From Mycoavidus cysteinexigens_B (GTDB taxonomy: Bacteria > Pseudomonadota > Gammaproteobacteria > Burkholderiales > Burkholderiaceae), in NCBI GenBank assembly GCA_031963465.1, contig JASSUG010000008.1, forward strand, positions 62,001 to 126,000: a stretch of DNA of 64,000 nucleotides. Reading direction: 5' to 3'. Both the position numbers and the translations under genes were made by a program. The notes under the pieces were generated by a model, which saw only the letters and a program-made list of their open reading frames with translations, did no database searches and was not told the origin of the DNA. The first letter of the stretch is position 1. Every line of letters begins with the position of its first letter. Shown piece by piece: positions 17,562 to 25,362 of the stretch.

Positions 17562-19160
17562 TTAAACGCCCCCGCTGGCCCAATCTGTCGATTGCCCATC
17601 GGATTGAACCGGAGTGTCCGCAGCGGGCGCTCCGAGGATGCTGATCTGGAAAATCGGTTTGGCGGCGAGCGACTGCAACGCCAGGTCTTCAGGAATACTT
17701 TCGAACAAAGGTTGGATCAACGTGCCACCGATGATTGCCCGCCAGCTATTGTCGGCCGGGCTCAGCCCCCACACACCGTGATAGACCACCGGCACGGTTT
17801 GAGCGCCGTGCGTGGTGTTGCCGAGATATAGCATTACATGGCCGTTGATATAAACCAGCGTGCGCATCGGTTGCCCGTTGCGTGCGAGGTAATCGAGCCG
17901 CTCAGCCGGCGTGGCGCTGGAGAGATCGGTTATTTGCCCAGCGGCCATCTGGGCGAGCGAATGGCGTTGCAACCAGATGCCAAAGGCGGCGAAGATGTTT
18001 TTCAGTTCGGATGAACAGTCGTTATACAGCCCCGTGTTGCCCCAGCCATACGGACGCCCGATCAGCGCTTTGAGCAGCGTCGCGAGATGGCGCGGCGTTG
18101 CGCTCCACGGCGCCGGTACGATCTGCGTGTCGCTCAATTGTGCGGTGCTGATGACCGCCCGGCCGTCGACATTGCGGGCGGGAACCAGGACCTCGCGCAC
18201 CCCGGGTGTCGTGCCAGGCCGGAGTGGCAGAATCGTGCCGGCCGGCGCGTCGAAGCGAAATGCCCCGTGGCGGTCACGAACCGGCGCCGAAGCGGTGATG
18301 ACTGCCCCCAACGCCTGACGTGCGGCGTTCCTCCAGGTGTCGACAAACGTGTCGTCGACGAAACCAAGGTTGTCGCTGCGCACCCAACCGTGCACCTCAG
18401 GCGCCTGCACGTAGCACCAGCCGCCGTCCAAGCTGCTCCCCCGCACGTAAAGCGGCGTGCCCGGCCGAATCGCCGAGATTTGCAGGCTATCGAACGGGTA
18501 GCCTTGGCCCGCAAGACGGTGGGAATAGAAAAAAGGGTCCATGGTTGGCAGTTCGCGTACAAGCAGGTTGCCGGTTGCAATCGCCCGGCGCCCAGGGGTG
18601 TAGGGTGCCATGCGCTCGAACTGCCGGACGTCCATGTTTTGAGCGATTGCGTCGATCCACGATTTCGTCTGAGGCCTGAGGTTCTGACCATAGCCGATAT
18701 ACCTACTGGGCTTGCCAGTGTTGTCGTAGACAACGATCCGCTGAAGCAGCCAGCTGGCGATATCGCCATCGCTTTTGCCGTGCGCGGGCGTGTCGATGAA
18801 AGCATGGTTCCAGGGCGAAGGGCTGTTCGCATCGGTGCCGAAATAGCGCGAGTAGAGCACTTCGAACTGGACGTGCTGATCACGTGCGCTCAGGAACGGC
18901 GTGTCGTAATCGGGGGCGAGCGGGTCGATCCAGTGGTCGACATCCTGACTGTGGTCGGCCATTGGAAAGAGGCTTATCGGATCGACTGCTGCAAGTGGGG
19001 CGGGCGGCACAGGAAGAAAGGCCGCACACCCGGCCAGCACGACGCACAGCGCGGCGGCCGGAATGTGCCAAGCGAGCACGCGTCGAGAGGGCGCGGGGAC
19101 GCCGGGCACGTGCCTTGGCGGAGTTGAGGTTTCTGTGCGGGGCGGAACCACTGGGGACAT
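17562..19160 (-). CDS. Lipoprotein peptidase with SH3-type and NlpC/P60 domains
   Basis: 532 residues from the ATG at 19160 (MSPVVPPRTE); 30 more upstream codons lack similarity. The lipobox VLAGC places the lipidated Cys at residue 45. An N-terminal NlpC/P60-associated domain (about 60-200) precedes SH3-like segments (about 230-350, with PGTPLYVRGSSLDGGWCYVQ) and a C-terminal NlpC/P60 cysteine peptidase: Cys in YNDCSSELKNIF near 380, His in YINGHVMLYLG near 440. It should cut cell-wall peptides at the outer membrane. Base composition is clearly more GC-rich than neighbours, with long antisense open frames as a result, suggesting a different origin or a better-preserved gene. Convergent with the binding-protein gene. 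Confidence 0.85.
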   Translation of the reverse strand: MSPVVPPRTETSTPPRHVPGVPAPSRRVLAWHIPAAALCVVLAGCAAFLPVPPAPLAAVDPISLFPMADHSQDVDHWIDPLAPDYDTPFLSARDQHVQFEVLYSRYFGTDANSPSPWNHAFIDTPAHGKSDGDIASWLLQRIVVYDNTGKPSRYIGYGQNLRPQTKSWIDAIAQNMDVRQFERMAPYTPGRRAIATGNLLVRELPTMDPFFYSHRLAGQGYPFDSLQISAIRPGTPLYVRGSSLDGGWCYVQAPEVHGWVRSDNLGFVDDTFVDTWRNAARQALGAVITASAPVRDRHGAFRFDAPAGTILPLRPGTTPGVREVLVPARNVDGRAVISTAQLSDTQIVPAPWSATPRHLATLLKALIGRPYGWGNTGLYNDCSSELKNIFAAFGIWLQRHSLAQMAAGQITDLSSATPAERLDYLARNGQPMRTLVYINGHVMLYLGNTTHGAQTVPVVYHGVWGLSPADNSWRAIIGGTLIQPLFESIPEDLALQSLAAKPIFQISILGAPAADTPVQSDGQSTDWASGGV

Positions 19161-19277
19161 AATGTTTGATTGTGAATGCGCGAGGCGATGATTATACGTT
19201 GTGCACTTCGCGCCACGGCTGTTAGTAGGGCCGAAGACTGGCGCGCGCACTTTGGTGAGTAACCCAAGGTAACTTCA

Positions 19278-19299
19278 ATTATGTAGCACACCACATAAT
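19278..19299. repeat. Short inverted repeat between NlpC/P60 and helicase genes
   Basis: ATTATGTAG and CCACATAAT are near-perfect inverted arms around CACA. It lies between the divergent NlpC/P60 start and the helicase-nuclease stop, at a sharp change in base composition. Possible operator or element boundary. Confidence 0.4.
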
Positions 19300-19343
19300 C
19301 GGCGGTTTTGGGTTGGAACCCCAGCTAAGGTCCTACAAATTTT

Positions 19344-21851
19344 TCAAATCTGTTCTTCAAAAGGCACCAAATAACTATCTATCAGCTGGTCAAATTTCAA
19401 TGATGATTGCGTGAGTTGACGATCACATTCAGCCTCAAGATCGGCTCCTGAAAGTTGCGATTCACAAAGTGAGGATAGGAGGGATCGAGCATTTGCTACC
19501 AAGGCAGTAAGCTTTTCATACGTTAAAGCATGAGTTGCTTCGGCAACCGCTACCTTGGTAGCGTGATTCATATGATGTACACAGACACGCACGCATCGGT
19601 AGCCAGCATAGTTTTTGGCAAACCACTCAGCAGCGACAAGAAGTTGCCCATGCTCTTCCTTTGTAAGAGCCTTTTCTGCTTTTTTCTGACTCTTTACCTC
19701 AATAACAAAACCAACCTTATTCGGCAATAGCCAGAGTACATCCGGCCCTTCTCCATTGATATCATATCGCTTTGAAGACAGACCAATCATGACAGCAAGC
19801 GTAGCTAATGCCTGCTCAAAATGATTTGCCGACGCATTACGATGTAAATGTGTAACGGCGTCCTCAAAAGTCTGTAATAATCCCCGTCTGAATCGATATT
19901 GGCCAAGCTGTTCAGCGATAGCTTTCGCTTGCGCGCCAGGAGCACAAAGTGGTCGGTGAGGAGGCGGAACTCTGGGTCGGAGAAGATTACAATTGTCCGC
20001 GTATGCTTGGCGCTGTAAGTCCTCTGCTCGATCAGGATGATTCCACTGATCCGCAATTCGCGCTGCCAACTGCCCCATCCAACCATGGGTCTGCGAGTCT
20101 AACGTCTTAGCATCGGCTAAACTCTTCACAATCTTTGAGATTGCTTTTTCATGGTAACCATCGTGCCAGAGGTTGACTGCCTTTCTCTCCATGGCTGCTT
20201 GGTTAAATCGCAACTCATCCGGCACTTCTTCACCCACCAATTCTGCAAGCGTTTCTGCATGATATTTGACCCAATCTTTATCGCGATCAAAACTTTGTTT
20301 AATGATCTGTATGAGATCCTCTAAGTCTTTTATTTCTCTGCTAATTTGCTCACCCATCTCAAGCTGAGCTCTTGTGGCGCCCGTAAGGAATCTAAAATTG
20401 GCATCTTTTGCAACCCACCCTGTAAGGTCTGATCCCACCAGAAGAACCACACAATGATCACTTGATCCACGCGCTCCCCTACCAATTCCTTGCTCGATTC
20501 GTTGCGCGAGCATGCGGGTAACGGTAGCCCCACCATATAGGATACTTGACCTGAAAAGCTCGTAACTTGATGTCCCTGTGGGAAGGCCACTCATGATAAG
20601 TAGGCGGCATGAGTCACCGGGGAGGTCGATCCCATCGTATCGGTTCGCGAACACGACTGGGCCAAACGTTGTCCTCGCTTGCAACTCTGTCACAAGCCTT
20701 TCCACATCTTGAGAACCTTGCGCTATCGCGGCGGCTTCTGACCACTGAGCTGTACCCTTGTCCGATGAAACGAGGACCACTACGCCGAGGTCCTTTTCCG
20801 ATGTCCATTTCATAAGATTTTTAATAGTTTCTTGTACATTGGGCTTGAATGGCATGAGGTCAGGAATCAAAATCATTCGTTCGCTCACGCCAGCTAATGA
20901 GCGAGAAGTCAATGGCCTTTGGACTAATTTCGGGTCAGCATCGAAGGTACGCACAATCTCACTATCATCGGCAATTGTTGCCGACATGTAGATGCGACGT
21001 GGTGCGTCAAAGAACGTTGGGAAGGTATTAACCAAAGGCAATATTGGCGTCAACGTGAATGCATCACGACTGATGAGCGCATGACAAAGATGCAATTGAT
21101 CTCGTAAAAGCGGCCATACCAGTGCGTACTCCTCTGCGTCTGATTTCAATTGCTCCCGAACCGTATCGATTTGCTCATGCCAGGCCCAATATGGCACCTC
21201 AAGCACAGAGTATTCTGCGCCAGAAACGACGTCATCGAACGTACCAAGCTTATCTATTTCTTTAAATGCCTTCCGGAATAAGCCAGCTAAACTTTCATAT
21301 CTAGGTCGGGCTTCATTCGATCTGACATCGAGAGTAAAAGATTCACGGACCACAGAAAATGCTGCATGTGCGTCATCAAGTATGATGGCGGATACCTTTT
21401 GAGGCTGAATTCCGCCACGAAGGCCAAACCTGCTTCGCCCATTGAACAGAGCTTTGTATGTGCCAACCATGATGGCCTTACTATTAACGAAGTCCTCGTT
21501 CAGTTGTTGTTTTCTTTCATACGGTACAGCGGAGATACCAAGTGCTTTTGCCTTCTCAAGCGTTTGATTTACAAGTTGTACTGTCGGTGCCAAATAAAGA
21601 ACGGGTTCTCCCGTCTCGTTTAGAGTGGATTGAGCCATGAGAAGACCGACCAACGTTTTACCGCCACCTGTATGCAATTTTAATACAATGTCACGTTCTT
21701 GGCGACGCTCGAACCAAGCCTGAAGGACTTCTGCCTGACTGGTGTAGAGATCATTAATGCCGGGAGGTTTCGGTAAGCGGCGAAAAATTTCCGTCGGCTC
21801 GATAGCCCTAGATTTCGCTTTCTTGGTTTTTAGCTTATTAAAATCAACCAT
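19344..21851 (-). CDS. SF2 helicase with C-terminal PD-(D/E)XK-like nuclease domain
   Basis: 835 residues from the ATG at 21851 (MVDFNKLKTKKAKSR), which has AGGATAA upstream; the frame continues further but overlaps a recombinase remnant. Motif I is KLHTGGGKTLVGL (59-70), motif II ILDDAHAAF (about 157-165), motif III YMSATIADDSE (about 290) and motif VI QRIEQGIGRGARG. An alpha-helical region follows, and near residues 700-722 the sequence GPDVLWLLPNKVGF then VIEVKSQKK fits a PD-(D/E)XK nuclease core (D, then E-x-K). Known: single-gene helicase-nuclease fusions occur in phage defence (for example Nhi and Hna types). Inference: a defence protein; which family is not decided. It stands alone beside recombinase debris, consistent with a mobile origin. 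Confidence 0.75.
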   Translation of the reverse strand: MVDFNKLKTKKAKSRAIEPTEIFRRLPKPPGINDLYTSQAEVLQAWFERRQERDIVLKLHTGGGKTLVGLLMAQSTLNETGEPVLYLAPTVQLVNQTLEKAKALGISAVPYERKQQLNEDFVNSKAIMVGTYKALFNGRSRFGLRGGIQPQKVSAIILDDAHAAFSVVRESFTLDVRSNEARPRYESLAGLFRKAFKEIDKLGTFDDVVSGAEYSVLEVPYWAWHEQIDTVREQLKSDAEEYALVWPLLRDQLHLCHALISRDAFTLTPILPLVNTFPTFFDAPRRIYMSATIADDSEIVRTFDADPKLVQRPLTSRSLAGVSERMILIPDLMPFKPNVQETIKNLMKWTSEKDLGVVVLVSSDKGTAQWSEAAAIAQGSQDVERLVTELQARTTFGPVVFANRYDGIDLPGDSCRLLIMSGLPTGTSSYELFRSSILYGGATVTRMLAQRIEQGIGRGARGSSDHCVVLLVGSDLTGWVAKDANFRFLTGATRAQLEMGEQISREIKDLEDLIQIIKQSFDRDKDWVKYHAETLAELVGEEVPDELRFNQAAMERKAVNLWHDGYHEKAISKIVKSLADAKTLDSQTHGWMGQLAARIADQWNHPDRAEDLQRQAYADNCNLLRPRVPPPHRPLCAPGAQAKAIAEQLGQYRFRRGLLQTFEDAVTHLHRNASANHFEQALATLAVMIGLSSKRYDINGEGPDVLWLLPNKVGFVIEVKSQKKAEKALTKEEHGQLLVAAEWFAKNYAGYRCVRVCVHHMNHATKVAVAEATHALTYEKLTALVANARSLLSSLCESQLSGADLEAECDRQLTQSSLKFDQLIDSYLVPFEEQI

Positions 21852-21864
21852 TGAAATTATCCTG

Positions 21865-21984
21865 TTACGTGAATTTGCTACGTTGCAACAGCCGGAATAC
21901 CGTAGCTGGATGCACATTGAACAATCGGGCCACAGTCGCAGTCTTTTTACCAGAACTCACCATCCGGTGACTGCTCCGCCCCAT
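21865..21984 (-). pseudogene. Serine recombinase (resolvase/invertase) C-terminal HTH fragment
   Basis: A 39-codon frame ending 13 bases upstream of the helicase ATG. It reads VSSGKKTATVARLFNVHPAT then VFRLLQRS, the helix-turn-helix that ends resolvase/invertase proteins. The catalytic domain is absent and a stop codon lies just upstream. Evidence that a mobile element once abutted the helicase-nuclease gene. Confidence 0.65.
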
Positions 21985-22083
21985 ATAGAATCATTCTCCA
22001 CTATCGATGACGGTGCCAAATGCGCCAAAAGGTGATCGTTTAACGAATGAAAGCTATTTTGTAGTCTATAGACGTCCTGAACC

Positions 22084-22203
22084 TTAGGTACCAAGAAGAC
22101 ATATCGGATGCAGCAGAATAGACTTTACTGTTGCTAAATACATGGCTACTGTCGAAAAAAATATTAAAATGGCCGTAATTATTTTTCTAATGACTTCATT
22201 CAC
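22084..22203 (-). CDS. Small membrane-like ORF, 39 aa
   Basis: A GTG start at 22203 with a strong TAAGGAG ribosome site seven bases upstream opens a 39-residue frame: MNEVIRKIITAILIFFSTVA then MYLATVKSILLHP and ICLLGT. Residues 8-30 form one hydrophobic helix. No homology recognised. The ribosome site is the main support. It may be a small membrane peptide or a toxin-like peptide. Confidence 0.4.
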   Translation of the reverse strand: MNEVIRKIITAILIFFSTVAMYLATVKSILLHPICLLGT

Positions 22204-22320
22204 GTATAGACTCCTTATTAAAAATTAATATACTTTCATTTTTCTATAAATCTAATCATATAGAAAGCACTTGGCAAAAGGGAAATTAAAATAACGTTTG
22301 TTCCGTTATTCTCTTGAATT

Positions 22321-22540
22321 TTAAGGGTTTTTAGGCTCTACGACTAGCCCGTTTGGAATACTCTCTGTCTTAAGCGGAGTGTGGTGAAAAGCCCACCCCT
22401 TCTTTCCTCCTTCGAACATTTCACGATATGCAAAAAAAAGTCATCAAGTCGGATAATCCATAATATCAGGTTTGAGTTTGCTCTTCAAAATTCGGGGGGT
22501 GGATTTATATTGAGGTTCTGGACGCTCAAATTATCTCCAT
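22321..22540 (-). pseudogene. Decayed protein-coding remnant of unknown family
   Basis: On the minus strand one frame reads FERPEPQYKSTPRIL then KSKLKPDIMDYPT, two adjacent TGA stops, and LFFAYREMFEGGKKGWAFHH then TPLKTESIPNGLVVEPKNP before a TAA at 22321. Composition looks protein-like on both sides of the stops, suggesting the 3' end of a broken gene. Family unknown, and chance cannot be excluded. Confidence 0.3.
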
Positions 22541-22752
22541 AGCGTCTATATCCACACGCTGGAGACACAGAATCTAGCCACTTCGACCTTTTGACATACG
22601 AGACCCGCTCGGCGTTACTCTGATAGAAAGGGGAGCGGGATTAAGTTTACTCCAATTAAAAGTTGGCGCTTGCAGCCTCAATTGATGGGTTGCATTGATG
22701 CTTAAATATCGCCAATGCTTTATACGTTGACAGGCATGATCAATGATGGGCA

Positions 22753-23124
22753 ATGGATAATGTCTCAAAAATAGAAAAGAAGTTACAGTATTCCTTTGGG
22801 AAAGCAACAGGAACAAAACACAGCACTGATCGCTCTATAGGAATGCTCCGCGAGCTTGAAAAAATCGGGCTATCTGATACTCCTGCTACTCGGCAATATC
22901 TTGCCCAATTTCTTTCAAAAACTTATGCTAATCCCGCAAGTATTGCGAGTATTCAAAAAAATGGTAACGTAGTACGCAAGTCTCTGCTAATGGGACCGCA
23001 GGGTGGTACGATGCTTGAAACGTATTGGGATAGTAATCGCCTAATCTCGGGGAAAACAATCGGGCCTGCCGGTCGGTTCCACCACCAAGTACCGCCAGGA
23101 CATAAAGTATTGCCAGGAGAATAA
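22753..23124 (+). CDS. Probable orphan polymorphic-toxin C-terminal domain (CDI-like)
   Basis: 123 residues, no signal peptide. The stretch TKHSTDRSIGMLRELEKIGL then SDTPATRQYLAQFL resembles C-terminal toxin modules attached to large haemagglutinin/CdiA-type proteins, but no large gene is upstream (an in-frame TGA lies three codons before the ATG). The end, GKTIGPAGRFHHQVPPGHKV, is basic. The following gene starts within its stop codon (TAATG), the usual toxin/immunity coupling. Inference: a displaced toxin module kept with its immunity gene. The catalytic type is not recognised; the assignment rests on resemblance and gene pairing. Confidence 0.5.
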   Translation: MDNVSKIEKKLQYSFGKATGTKHSTDRSIGMLRELEKIGLSDTPATRQYLAQFLSKTYANPASIASIQKNGNVVRKSLLMGPQGGTMLETYWDSNRLISGKTIGPAGRFHHQVPPGHKVLPGE

Positions 23125-23660
23125 TGATGATCTTTATTGCTGAGTCTTTTGATAATGTAAGTGATCTTGAACAAGTACTCCAGGATAAGTATAAAAAGTG
23201 GCTGATCTTGGGCTCCGACCATGAATCAATTTATGAATGCTTTTTACTTGAATCTGATTCAGATGAACTTGATTTTGGGCTTGGCGTAGCAGTTACAATC
23301 AGAGGAGTTACATCTGAAGCGCTACTCGTCGAAAGTTATCATACTGTGTATGTAGGATTTGATTCTTACATAGCAGCGGTCTCCATTATCCAACCATCCT
23401 CAACTATCGAAAATCGACTATTTCGGCTAAATGGAGTCTTTTTTGAGTTGCTCCTATTGAAAAATGGAAACCTTTGCATTGTTCATGAAATAGGTGCGCA
23501 AGTTGTTACGAGAGACTTAACAGAGATACGGGATGTTCCCACAGACATTGTTTCAGATTGGGCTATCAATGATGAACAGGGGATACTTTCACTGACCGAA
23601 ATGTTTACAGGGAAAGTTATAAATATCTCAATCTCAACGGGTGCTATTTTGCCAGCTTGA
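23124..23660 (+). CDS. Probable immunity protein of the adjacent toxin-like gene
   Basis: 178 residues, acidic, no signal peptide or membrane segment (MMIFIAESFDNVSDLEQVLQ). Its ATG overlaps the stop codon of the upstream toxin-like gene, so the two are translationally coupled. Size, acidity and position fit an immunity protein, but no family is recognised. The next feature downstream is the tRNA-Leu gene on the other strand, about 205 bases away with no gene between. Confidence 0.45.
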   Translation: MMIFIAESFDNVSDLEQVLQDKYKKWLILGSDHESIYECFLLESDSDELDFGLGVAVTIRGVTSEALLVESYHTVYVGFDSYIAAVSIIQPSSTIENRLFRLNGVFFELLLLKNGNLCIVHEIGAQVVTRDLTEIRDVPTDIVSDWAINDEQGILSLTEMFTGKVINISISTGAILPA

Positions 23661-23865
23661 TATTTTTGTAAAATACAAGTGAAAGTTAAATGTTATGGTC
23701 ATTTTTTGAATCTGAGCAAGCGCGGTTTGACAACTACATCCTTATGAAGATGTAATCATTTGTTTTAGGCAAAAAAATGTTGGCATTTTGATCGGAAACG
23801 GAGGGAAATCAGGGGTAAAAAGCGACTTCCACAAAAACGTTATTCTTTGATTTATAAGGATTTTG

Positions 23866-23952
23866 TGGTGCGAGGGGCGGGACTCGAACCCGCACACCAT
23901 TACTGGCGTCAGGACCTAAACCTGGTGCGTCTACCAATTTCGCCACCCTCGC
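23866..23952 (-). tRNA. tRNA-Leu (anticodon TAG)
   Basis: 87 bases including an encoded CCA. Acceptor GCGAGGG pairs with CCCTCGC, the anticodon loop is TTTAGGT, a long variable arm is present, and the T-arm reads GGGTTCGAGTCCC. tRNA-Leu genes are common integration sites; the toxin/immunity pair lies on its 3' side. Confidence 0.95.
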
Positions 23953-23995
23953 ATACTGCTCTACTTCGACGGCTAAGCGCGCTATTCTAACTGAT

Positions 23996-24520
23996 TCATC
24001 CCTCTTCCGCTACTATAACTAGAGCAGCGGCATTCACCACCGCTGCAATTCTGCCTACATCACGCAACTGCGCGGTGCTCATGCCTTCTTTAAGCAGCGT
24101 ATCAAAGTGCGCTTTGACACAAAAGTGGCATTTGCCAATAATCGATGCGGCCAACGCATACATTTCAAACCGCCGCTTATCCACGCCGCCATGCTGCGCG
24201 TAAGCATTCATTCGCAATCCTGCTGGCTGCCCTTTTAGCTCGGTATCACCGGCCATTTCCAAATACGGATACCAGGTAGTATTCATGCCCATCAATGCCG
24301 CAGCGGTTAATGCGCCATTTTGTTCTTCAGCAGATAATTGGCCCGCACGTTTGATGATGTCGACGAGTTTGCCGCTTTTTGCGGCAAATGCGGCCGCTAA
24401 TGCGACGCCAATCGCGTCATTGCCTTCTAGCGAAGAGCGCGCAATCGTCCCGTCAATATTTAAGCGAATATCCTTCGCGTAGTCGGGAATTAAATCCTTG
24501 ATTGCATTTAAGAATTCCAT
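23996..24520 (-). CDS. ahpD: Alkyl hydroperoxidase AhpD
   Basis: 174 residues of the AhpD/CMD family with the catalytic CxxC motif and following His (IGKCHFCVKAHFDTLLKEG) and the upstream conserved Glu/His helix. AhpD reduces the peroxiredoxin AhpC through a lipoyl adaptor. It lies 60 bases downstream of ahpC on the same strand with a terminator between, so its expression may depend on read-through. Confidence 0.92.
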   Translation of the reverse strand: MEFLNAIKDLIPDYAKDIRLNIDGTIARSSLEGNDAIGVALAAAFAAKSGKLVDIIKRAGQLSAEEQNGALTAAALMGMNTTWYPYLEMAGDTELKGQPAGLRMNAYAQHGGVDKRRFEMYALAASIIGKCHFCVKAHFDTLLKEGMSTAQLRDVGRIAAVVNAAALVIVAEEG

Positions 24521-24541
24521 TGGGTATCCTTATGCGTGGTT

Positions 24542-24570
24542 AAAAAAAGCCCGTCGATACGGGCTTTTTT
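24542..24570 (-). terminator. Intrinsic terminator between ahpC and ahpD
   Basis: GCCCGT/ACGGGC stem with a short loop, bounded by A7 on one side and T6 on the other, so it can act in either direction. It would end most ahpC transcripts before ahpD. Confidence 0.85.
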
Positions 24571-24581
24571 GTCAATTCACG

Positions 24582-25130
24582 TTACAGCGTTGCACCACCG
24601 ACTGCCCGATTGCATGGGCACAGTTCATCGGTTTGCAGGCCATCCAAAATACGCAGAATTTCTTGCGGATTGCGACCCACATTGAGACTGTTGACCGAAA
24701 CATGCTGAATCACATTGTCTGGATCCACAATAAACGTCGCACGCAGTGCTACGCCGGCCTCGTGGTCACGAATCCCGAGTTGGTCAATCAACTCTCCCCG
24801 GACATCACCAAACGCGTAGTGGTTAAGTTTGTCCAGATCTTTGTGCTCCCGACGCCAAGCCAGTTTGACAAATTCGTTGTCGCTGCTGCCACCGAGTAAG
24901 ACGGCGTCACGATCGGCAAAGTCCTTCGTCAGTTTGCCAAACTCGACAATCTCAGTTGGGCAGACGAAGGTGAAATCTTTTGGGTAGAAGTAAATGATTT
25001 TCCATTTGCCCGGAAAGGATTGCTCAGTGATATTTTCAAATGCCGATTGCCCATTCTCTTCATGGTGATTGAAACCAGGCTTCACGGCGGTGACGGTAAA
25101 GGCTTCTAGTGTGTCACCAATGGTTTTCAT
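24582..25130 (-). CDS. ahpC: Peroxiredoxin AhpC
   Basis: 182 residues. Peroxidatic Cys lies in DFTFVCPTEIVEF (near residue 60), and CPCNRAVGG near the C-terminus holds the resolving cysteines. A distal conserved Arg is in GVALRATFIVD. It reduces hydrogen and organic peroxides; with ahpD next to it, AhpD is the likely reductant, as in mycobacteria. Good ribosome site (AGGAGT) before the ATG. The upstream region has an OxyR-like site next to a -35 element. Confidence 0.94.
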   Translation of the reverse strand: MKTIGDTLEAFTVTAVKPGFNHHEENGQSAFENITEQSFPGKWKIIYFYPKDFTFVCPTEIVEFGKLTKDFADRDAVLLGGSSDNEFVKLAWRREHKDLDKLNHYAFGDVRGELIDQLGIRDHEAGVALRATFIVDPDNVIQHVSVNSLNVGRNPQEILRILDGLQTDELCPCNRAVGGATL

Positions 25131-25189
25131 ATAAGGACTCCTGTGCGTGGTTAGAAATAAATTGGAACTTAAAATGTAGCAAGCAACTA

Positions 25190-25239
25190 AGTCAAAGTTT
25201 AAACCTATTAGTTATAAAATCCAATAGAATTTAACTAAT
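25190..25239 (-). promoter_or_regulatory. ahpC promoter with OxyR-like operator
   Basis: On the minus strand TTGACT (25190-25195) fits a -35, with a weak TTAAGT 17 bases further. Adjoining it, ATAGGTTTAAACTTT (25194-25208) matches the OxyR half-site ATAGnTnnnAnCTAT with one mismatch. Just upstream, ATTAGTTA and TAACTAAT form a perfect 8-bp inverted repeat with a 17-base spacer (25207-25239). Placement next to the -35 suits a LysR-type activator such as OxyR. The second OxyR half-site is not clear. Confidence 0.5.
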
Positions 25240-25362
25240 ATGCTAAGTGATTTTAGCAATCAGAGGGGAATTCCATGGGAGGTTGCGCGGCGGCGGTGAA
25301 TTCAAGCCAGCCTTCCCCTGCCTCAGCTAACGCTAAGCAACGCCGCGATCAGAATCAGTCGT

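Noticed and set aside
18087..19127. Long plus-strand frames opposite the NlpC/P60 gene
   Set aside because: Arg-rich antisense frames caused by the high GC of the real minus-strand gene.
22574..22816. 80-codon minus-strand ORF before the toxin-like gene
   Set aside because: Overlaps the toxin-like start, lacks a clear ribosome site and any recognised motif.
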